From the NCBI RefSeq assembly GCF_000313135.1, contig NW_004457308.1, positions 12,545 to 54,369 on the forward strand: DNA of 41,825 nucleotides, in the 5' to 3' direction. The notes beneath the pieces were generated by a model. That model saw only the letters and a list, made by a program, of their open reading frames with translations, made no database searches and was not told the DNA's origin. The position numbers and the translations under genes are program-made. Shown here in pieces: positions 35,607 to 41,825 of this stretch (within the stretch, counting starts at the first letter, position 1; every line of letters begins with the position of its first letter). This DNA is from Acanthamoeba castellanii str. Neff (taxonomy: Eukaryota; Discosea; Longamoebia; Acanthamoebidae).

Positions 35607-38173
35607 GCGTCGATAGGCGTTAGCGGTGGCGCTGCGAGGGGCAAAGGGACATGCAGAGCGCGGGAGGCGCATGTGTACTTGATGGTGTCGATGAACTGAG
35701 GGTCGTCGGGAGCCAAGAAGCCGATTTCGGACAGCAACAGGACTTGGGGAGTAATTTCTGCGTGGAAACAACCGACAACGACGACGACGAACATCATCAT
35801 CAGCACCGCAATAGATCATTCATTGCAGGAGGAGACTGTACGCTTGCAGGCAGAATCGGAGCAGAAGTGGTTGTCCTTGTCGTTCCAGTAGGTGGTCAGG
35901 ATGAAGGCCCTGACTTCATCGGCCGCCCGTTGCCAGAACTGCTCCTTCTGCGTCGAGCCCAGCTTGGTGGCGATCTTGGCTGTTGAGGCCAAACAAACGT
36001 TGAAAAGGTCAGCAACAGTCGGCCACGAGCTCGAGGGAGGCAGCTCGAATCCAAGGACTGATCAATGGGATGGGTGGATGGTAGCGTACAGAGCCTGTCG
36101 CAGCCGGCCCAGCACATCACGGTGTGGTTGATGTTGAGCGTGCCATTCGCTGCGGGCTTCTTGTAGTCCTGCAGAATGCGCTGGCCCAGCTTCTCGAGTC
36201 GGCCGAACAGCCTGGAACGAAGGAAAGGTTAGGTCAAGTTAAGCCTGTGCCGATACGGCAATAAAACAGAGCGTTGCGATTGGGAAGGCATTAATGAATT
36301 CATACGTGGAATCGTCGCCGGGAGTGTTGAGCCTCTGGTCGAAGAAGCACTGCGCCATGGCGAGGATGATGCTGCCGTAGGAAGCGATGGCGGGTTCTTT
36401 GAATTCCTGTTGTTCGGTGTGTGGCGACTTAGCTTGTGGCTCACAAGCCGCTCGGGCTCAAACATGTGCGGATTGGAAGGTACGTTGTTGCCCACGACCA
36501 CGGGGCTCTCGCCGCGATAGCCCGAGAGTCTGTGCACCTCCTTCTGGTGGAGCAGGGTCTCCAGCGAGATGCCGTAGATGCCCTGCAGGCCAGCCTGGCT
36601 GTCCTCGTTGTCGACGAACTCGGCGACGATGTTGGAGATGAAGCTCAAGTACTGCGACATCGAGGGCGCCATGCCGAGCCTTATAATAAGGAATGTCATG
36701 AACGTTGACATCAGTCAGCTAGGCTGTGCGCCATGACGTGAAAGATAACGGTGATACGCTGTAGTTGGGTACCTGTTGAGCGTGCGGATGATGTGGGGCA
36801 TGTCCTCGACTCGGCAATACCTCAGATCCTGCAGCTTGCTCTGGGCCTCGCGAGGGATCGAGGTGGTAGCCGCCGCGACGATGGCGCCGGTTTCTTGATA
36901 GGTGAGCAGCTTGAGAGTGATACAGGCGCGGATCACGTTCTCTTGCCACTCGAAGGGAATCTGTACATGTTTGATGGTGAGAAGAAGAAATGCTTGTGCA
37001 ACAAAGAAGAGAATAAGAGGCACGTACCGCCAAGTAGGATACGAACTCTTCCCAGTAGGCCTGCGTCTTCTCCAGCGTGGAGATAGCGAACTCCTCGATG
37101 CCCACGGACAAGCTGAGTGGGCGCGGCGCGTAAGCTAATTCATCAATCGATTGCACGGGTGTTGCCTTCATAGCGTAGAGCAGCGATCATACCTTTCATC
37201 GGGCATGAGGATGAGGAAAATGGGGCCGTCGACCTCGAAGGCCACCTCCCGCAGCAGGTAGGAGATGGGCGCGTTGGAGGTGAGACGCAGGGTACCCGTG
37301 GGCACAAGGTAGCGGATGTGGTTGGACCCGCGGGTCTTCTCCGGGACACCCCAGCCGTAGCTGCACACACGACGGCACCACCACCACCAACCATGAGCCT
37401 CACGTATACACCAGTGAACGGGGGTGTGGACAGAGAGTCCCAAGGGGGCTCGATGCGTACCCGAAGGTCGGCCTCAGCCTGACACGGATGCGCGGCCTTC
37501 CGGTGGCGTTGAGAATGCGCATCAGCATGGTGGGTCTGTGGGAGAGAAGGCAAGAGAATGAGAGAACGGTGGGGTAAGTCTCTATCGCACGGCTGTGGCG
37601 GCCGCGGAACTGGCGCGACTTCGACCCTTCGGGCTCGAGTGGAGAACGTACCGGTAGACACGGGCAGCAGACTGGTGCAGAGGGCAGAAGTCGATCATCT
37701 CCAAGGTGTTACCTGTACACGCACAAGAACAGGATGAGCGCTGCAGTTGTGCGAGTGTGTGGAGTAGAAGCAGAAGCACCACCCGGGCGAGGCAACGTAC
37801 CAAACTTGTCGTAGAGGGTGGTCTTGAGAATGGCGGTGTTCTTCACGTACTCCTGCTCGCTCCTCGCAAAGTGCTGAAGCTCGATATCGAAGAAGCCGAT
37901 GTCCTTGTTCTTCCTCAGCAGGGAGCAGAACACGGGGTCGGCGTCGAAGCGCGGCATGCAGCTCCACGTGATGCTGCCCCTCTCGTCGACCAGCGCGTTG
38001 AAGGCGCTGTTTCCGATCAAGCGCAGGTTGAGGTTGTGGATGTTGGTTGGGGCCGCGGGGACGCTCTGTCCCACCTTCGACAACGTCTGTGCATCGGCAG
38101 GCACCATAGGCTTCTCCTGCGGTGTGTTTTCGTAGAGGTCCTGTTTGATTACGTTCGAGCCGCTCGTGTCCAT
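35142..38173 (-). CDS. Glycoside hydrolase family 15-like protein, probably catalytically altered
   Basis: About 14 exons. The ATG at 38171-38173 gives MDTSGSNVIKQDLYENTPQE with no signal peptide, so a cytosolic protein. The N-terminal beta domain has LIGNSAFNALVDERGSITWS and CMPRFDADPVFCSLL, as in bacterial GH15 glucoamylase/trehalase-like enzymes. The (alpha/alpha)6 domain follows: CITLKLLTYQETGAIVAAAT, YRGESPVVVGN, HTVMCWAGCDRL, LLLSEIGFLAPDDPQF, YILYTVWYINALYSTGRVEE and LWGNFPHAITTTAIIY. Two active-site motifs deviate from what I recall of the family. The YRYCWLRD motif reads LRYCRVED (36799-36825). The segment that normally carries WExRG before HSKVMCW reads KKPAANGTLNINHTVMCW (36109-36165). 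The general-base region keeps a glutamate (GETIDP). It may bind, rather than cut, an alpha-glucan or trehalose. Confidence 0.88.
35262..35287. repeat. (CA)n microsatellite in GH15-like gene intron
   Basis: An uninterrupted run of CA dinucleotides in the last intron; a second (CA)n run lies at about 35571-35602 in an upstream intron. Confidence 0.9.
35571..35602. repeat. (CA)n microsatellite in GH15-like gene intron
   Basis: A run of CA dinucleotides fills much of the intron before the exon encoding AVEKHLVSKEHPFLLSAPQH. Confidence 0.9.
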
Positions 38174-38686
38174 CGTGGTTGTTGTTGCTTTGGTGGTGTT
38201 GTTGCCTGCACACAGATCGCGATTGAGTGTCAATTGTCTGAAGCAACGCACTCAGATCTTCGCACATTCAATTTCAATCGGTTGTTACCTCGATAGAGAG
38301 AAGCGTACTAGTTGGATGTAAAGCACTTGCCAACTCTGCAAGAGACAGGAAGCTAGTGACTATGTCGTGTGGTCCTGAACTCCTCGTCCTGTCGTGTAGT
38401 CAGGAGATCTGGTGGCGCAGAAGGTGAGAGATTCACACTAAAGGCACGCCAACTCTTTGTGCTCCGCAGACGAGGTGAGGCCTCATGACAGGGGCATGCG
38501 GGTCCCAAGGCCACGTCATTCGAGCACGGCAAGAGCTCTATCTCGCGTGGCTCGTTCTCCCTCTTCGTTCTTGTGAATACCGAAGAAGCTGCTCGTGCCC
38601 TTGATTTTCTTTTGTTTTCTTGGCCACCACAGGTTTCGCGCCAAAAACTTAGACAAACGAGGCGAGATGAGGGTGCGATCAAGTTT
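38174..38686. other. Intergenic region upstream of the GH15-like gene
   Basis: 513 bases between the GH15-like start and the stop of the CX9C protein, both minus strand. It should carry the GH15-like promoter and the CX9C 3' end. A 109-codon minus-strand frame here (38353-38682) has no protein-like pattern. No RNA gene or repeat was seen. Confidence 0.5.
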
Positions 38687-39496
38687 TTAGTCTTTCTGGT
38701 TCGGGCGATTTAAGGCCTCCTCGTACCTGGCGCGACGATAGTTGAATGCGCCCCAGCAATGCAGCGCTTGCTTTGCGGGTTCGATGCATCGCGCCACATC
38801 GGCAATTCCCACTCCTTGTCCGGACTGCACGCACCGAAGTAGGGCGTCGTGATGCGCGCTGCACACCTTGGGAATCATGCAGTCGATCTCGTGCTGAGTG
38901 GCGCCGGTGAGGGTGCACTCGAGGAGGCGTTGTCGCTCCTCGCTCGTCAACAGGTCATTCGGATCGGCTGTCGATGCTCCATCGCGCTGCCTGTTCTCGA
39001 TCTGCGCCTTCTTCTCGAGCCCGTTCATAATCTCGAGAAGCGGCTGCTCGCATTGGCCGATGTCGCCCTTGCTCTTCATGCAGCCCATAAGTCGATCGAA
39101 CTGCTGCGGTAGGACTCGCTCGCCCATGCAGAGCATGAACTGGAGCTGAAGCTTCATGCACTGCGCCTCTCCTCCCTTGACCTTCTGCTTTTCTGCTGGA
39201 TTGTGCAGCTGACGGAAGCATGCATCAGCCCGCTGCCGCCACTGATGGCAGCCTGCAACGGCCGCTCCCACCTCGCCTTGGCTTCCTTCTACGTAGCTCT
39301 GCCGCACGATGGGAAGCCGCTTAACGATCTCGGCGTACGACAGCGCACTCGCCCTCTCGTCGAAGCTGCCGTCGTCGGGCTCTTCTTCGTCGCCTTCCTT
39401 TCGCTCCTTAGCCTGGAGTTCTTCGTGTGCGGCACCATTTGCTGGGTGCAGCTCATGGGCAGCAGCTTCATCTTCCTCTTTCCATCGCTCCGTCAT
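38687..39496 (-). CDS. Multi-CX9C (CHCH-type) protein, probably mitochondrial intermembrane space
   Basis: A single exon encodes 269 residues; the ATG is at 39494-39496 (MTERWKEEDEAAAHELHP). After an acidic head, cysteines follow a strict spacing: C83-X9-C93, C113-X9-C123, C139-X9-C149, C194-X11-C206, C212-X9-C222 and C237-X9-C247. CX9C pairs are the mark of coiled-coil-helix-coiled-coil-helix proteins oxidised by Mia40 in the mitochondrial intermembrane space, which usually have one twin motif and are near 100 residues. The first helices read CHQWRQRADAC and CMKLQLQFMLC. No cleavable presequence is seen, as is usual for Mia40 clients. No exact orthologue is recognised. It shares a 122-base divergent promoter with mitochondrial ETFA, which supports the location. 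Confidence 0.8.
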   Translation of the reverse strand: MTERWKEEDEAAAHELHPANGAAHEELQAKERKEGDEEEPDDGSFDERASALSYAEIVKRLPIVRQSYVEGSQGEVGAAVAGCHQWRQRADACFRQLHNPAEKQKVKGGEAQCMKLQLQFMLCMGERVLPQQFDRLMGCMKSKGDIGQCEQPLLEIMNGLEKKAQIENRQRDGASTADPNDLLTSEERQRLLECTLTGATQHEIDCMIPKVCSAHHDALLRCVQSGQGVGIADVARCIEPAKQALHCWGAFNYRRARYEEALNRPNQKD

Positions 39497-39618
39497 CTTG
39501 GTGGCGCTAAATAAATCAAAAAGAAAAGGGAACAAGGAAAATTGGGTGACGCAGGGATTTGGCGTGGTAACAACCAATTGGACAAACACAACGGCAATCT
39601 GATTGACAGATAGATAGG
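39497..39618. promoter_or_regulatory. Divergent promoter shared by the CX9C protein and ETFA
   Basis: 122 bases separate the opposed ATGs of two proteins expected in mitochondria. AT-rich patches lie near 39508-39545. The short distance suggests a bidirectional promoter. Confidence 0.5.
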
Positions 39619-41073
39619 ATGCTGACTAGGCAGGCACGTCGTTGTTTCTCATCGTCTGCGGTGCTCCGCAAGACCTTGGTGCTGGCCGAACACACCAATG
39701 CGGCACTTGTTGACAGCACTCTCCCTGCCATCACCGCTGCTGCCAAGCTGGGCGACGTGGAGGTTCTTGGTATGCACCTATGCCATCACCCTTTCAATCT
39801 TGTTGGGGGGGGGGATTTAATAGAGATAATTCGCAGCCGGATTAATTTCTCTGGTGCACACCAGTCGCGGGCAAGAACTGCAAGGGCGTGGCCGAGCAGG
39901 TGTCCAAGCTGGAGGGTGTGAAGAAGGTCTTGGTGGCGGAGAACCCCGCCTACGAGCACGGGCTGGCGGAGGACCTCGCGCCCCTCGTGGCCAACTTCTC
40001 GAAGAAGGAGGAGTACACGCACATTCTGGCGCCCGCCTCGGCCTGGGGCAAGAACCTCACCCCGAGGATCGCTGGCATTCTGGACATCACCGCCCTCTCC
40101 GACGTCATCTCCATCGAGGGCCAGGACACCTTCAAGTAAGTCGCATTGTCTGTTGAGCGCATGCTGCTACACAGTCTTTCACGCGTTGTTTGTCTTGTGT
40201 TCTACGTGCGTTCACTTACGCTTGCGCGACTCGTGTACACTGACTGCAGGCGCCCGATCTACGCCGGTAATGCCATCGCCACGGTGCAGTCCGGGGAGAA
40301 GCTCAAGCTCCTCACCGTCCGTACCACCGCCTTCGAGAAGGTGCGCCTCCTCTTGTTCTTCTTGGCTTGGTTATGCCTAAAGCAACGGTAAGCAGCTGAC
40401 CCTCGTGATTGGCTGCGGCGCGTGCAGGCCAAGGAGGGTTCGTCCTCGGCGGAAGTAAAGGAGATCTCGGTCGAGGGCGACGCCAACACCAAGTCCACGT
40501 GGGTCGAAGAGATGCAGCAGAAGTCTGAGCGCCCCGATCTCACCAGCGCCAACATCGTGGTGTCTGGCGGCCGAGCCCTCAAGTCCAAGGAGAACTTCAA
40601 GCTCATTGAGGACCTCGCCGACAAGCTCGGTGGCGCCGGTACAGCTACGACCGTGCTCGATGTCGCGCTATGAACACGTTCGTGTTTGCGTACTAAGCGT
40701 TCTTCTTTCCCCAGTCGGCGCTTCTCGCGCTGCCGTCGATGCCGGCTACGCTCCCAACGAGTGGCAGGTCGGCCAGACCGGTAAGGTGGTCGCCCCGCAG
40801 CTCTACCTGGCTGTCGGCATTTCAGGTACACCAGAGGCCATATTCGCCACGACCCACGCCGCACACGCCACACAGCAACTGGTTTGTTGCTCACGGGTAA
40901 CCTTTGCAGGCCAAATCCAGCACTTGGCCGGCATGAAGGACAGCAAGCTCATCGTGGCCATCAACAACGCCGCCGATGCCCCCATCTTCCAGGTGTCGGA
41001 CTACGGTCTCGTCCAGGATCTCTTCCAGGCTGTGCCGGAGCTCACCAAGGAGCTCGAGAAGGCCAAGCAGTGA
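39619..41073 (+). CDS. ETFA: Electron transfer flavoprotein subunit alpha, mitochondrial
   Basis: About six exons join to a protein of usual ETFA length. The start [20 protein letters not shown] is an Arg/Ser-rich mitochondrial presequence. The N-terminal nucleotide-binding-like domain follows ([40 protein letters not shown]), then [14 protein letters not shown]. The C-terminal FAD-binding domain is complete: [38 protein letters not shown] and [19 protein letters not shown], ending in [20 protein letters not shown]. With ETF beta it passes electrons from matrix acyl-CoA dehydrogenases to ETF:ubiquinone oxidoreductase. Nothing in the sequence suggests loss of function. Confidence 0.97.
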
Positions 41074-41174
41074 TCGGGTACTGCCACCAACAGCACACAA
41101 CAATGCATTCGTTTCTTTTCGAGAGTGTGGAGAGCTTCTTCCCCAGCAGTGCGAGGGTTCTTTGTTGGGTTTCC

Positions 41175-41825
41175 CTAGTAGTCCAACTCCCCCTCGTCCA
41201 ACTCCTCCTCGGCCTCGCTCTTCTTCTCCTCGCCCTTCTTCTCCAGCGTGGGCGCAGGTTTTTCCTCGCCCTTCTTCTCCCCCGTGAGCGTAGGTTTCTC
41301 CTCATTCTTCTCCTCTTCGCCCTTCTTCTCCCCCGTGAGCGTAGGTTTCTCCTCGTTCTTCTTTTCCTCTTTCGCTTTCTCCTTCTTCTTCTCGTCCAGT
41401 TGATCGTCCGCCTTCTGCGTTGTGGGCATGGCCTCGGGTTTAGGCTTCTTCTCCTCCTTCTCGTCGGCCTTGGGCTCGTCGCCGGCCTTTGTCGTCTCCG
41501 CCTTCATCTGGTCCTGCGCCACCAGCTGGGCCACGGCCTTGCGCAGCTGCTCCAGCTCCCCCTTCCGTGCCGCGGCCTCGTCGGCCCGTTTCTTGGCGTC
41601 GGCCTCAAGCCGGGCCACCGTCTCGCGCAGCTGCTTCAGCTCCTGGTCGCGCTTCTGCGCATCTGCGGCGTCTTCCTGATCGGCCTGTTCCCTGTCATCT
41701 TGCGCATCTTTCTGGCGCCGCTCGAAGGCACCCAAGCGCTCGGCCAGGTGGGTCACTTGCTTTTGGACGGCGAGGTACTTCTCATCGACAGGAGATGGGA
41801 GGGGGTGCGCGAGGGGGGCGTGGGA
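41175..41825 (-). CDS. Charged coiled-coil protein with Lys/Glu repeat tail, 5' end beyond window
   Basis: An open frame runs from the right edge to the stop at 41175-41177 with no start needed inside the window. The first part is a coiled coil (VTHLAERLGAFERRQKDAQD, then LKQLRETVARLEADAKKRAD and ELEQLRKAVAQLVAQDQM). The tail is Lys/Glu-rich and carries two 17-residue repeats containing EEKPTLTGEKKGEE, encoded by a 51-base tandem repeat, then an acidic end, EELDEGELDY. No family is recognised; the structure suggests a scaffold or filament-associated protein. Its stop is about 100 bases from the ETFA stop on the other strand. Confidence 0.7.
   Translation of the reverse strand, partial: SHAPLAHPLPSPVDEKYLAVQKQVTHLAERLGAFERRQKDAQDDREQADQEDAADAQKRDQELKQLRETVARLEADAKKRADEAAARKGELEQLRKAVAQLVAQDQMKAETTKAGDEPKADEKEEKKPKPEAMPTTQKADDQLDEKKKEKAKEEKKNEEKPTLTGEKKGEEEKNEEKPTLTGEKKGEEKPAPTLEKKGEEKKSEAEEELDEGELDY
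41267..41368. repeat. 51-base tandem repeat in coding sequence
   Basis: Two units with a 51-base period share CCCGTGAGCGTAGGTTTCTC (41281 and 41332) and encode 17-residue Lys/Glu repeats on the minus strand. Confidence 0.8.

Noticed and set aside
38353..38682. 109-codon minus-strand open frame in intergenic DNA
   Set aside because: No hydrophobic core, domain motif or start context; could be a real small gene only if transcripts appear.

Overview
The window is protein-coding nuclear DNA from a unicellular eukaryote. Genes are packed with about 60 to 540 bases between them, are cut by many short introns (mostly GT-AG, about 50 to 130 bases), and have GC-rich exons. Family content (DUSP-UBL ubiquitin protease, Sin3, condensin kleisin, GH15-like protein, sirtuin) and intron style suggest an amoebozoan close to Acanthamoeba; this is inference from style, not a database match. 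No bacterial operons, insertion sequences, CRISPR arrays, rRNA or convincing tRNA genes were seen.

Layout, left to right. 1-3316 (-): 3'-truncated large secretory-pathway protein of the plant SPOT1/DUF7906 type. 3646-4113 (-): small basic unknown protein. 4655-7132 (-): short oxysterol-binding-protein-related lipid transfer protein. 7414-8939 (-): SAP-like/coiled-coil unknown protein. 9227-11367 (-): SIRT2-like sirtuin. 11589-13186 (+): mitochondrial FMN-binding split-barrel protein. 13594-19624 (+): Sin3 co-repressor, with a 121-base N gap. 19683-20252 and 20533-21093 (-): tandem type I membrane paralogues. 21186-24704 (+): condensin CAP-H. 24830-26027 (-): hotdog thioesterase. 26282-31974 (+): USP4/15-type ubiquitin protease with an extra C-terminal zinc finger. 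32062-34203 (+): F-box protein fused to a PP2A-like domain. 34367-34909 (-): small multi-pass membrane protein. 35142-38173 (-): GH15-like protein. 38687-39496 (-): multi-CX9C protein. 39619-41073 (+): ETF alpha subunit. 41175 to the right edge (-): charged coiled-coil protein, 5'-truncated.

Most interesting points. (1) The F-box/PP2A fusion keeps a recognisable PP2A fold but has lost three metal ligands and a phosphate-binding arginine, so it looks like a pseudophosphatase serving as an SCF-type adaptor. (2) The GH15 protein appears to have lost its general-acid glutamate and the Arg of the -1 subsite, so it may be a second pseudoenzyme. (3) An ~834-base tandem duplication made the two membrane paralogues and left a decayed 5' fragment of the condensin gene between them. 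(4) A protein with five CX9C spacings plus one CX11C shares a 122-base divergent promoter with mitochondrial ETFA. (5) Four clear GC-AG introns occur, three in one gene. (6) A CACACGA/TCGTGTG-type satellite recurs in introns and intergenic DNA.

Functional links are loose: chromatin genes (sirtuin, Sin3, condensin), ubiquitin genes (USP next to the F-box fusion) and mitochondrial genes (ETFA, CX9C protein, FMN-barrel protein) lie near each other. Coordinates of multi-exon genes span first to last coding base including introns; exon limits were placed by eye from splice signals and frame.
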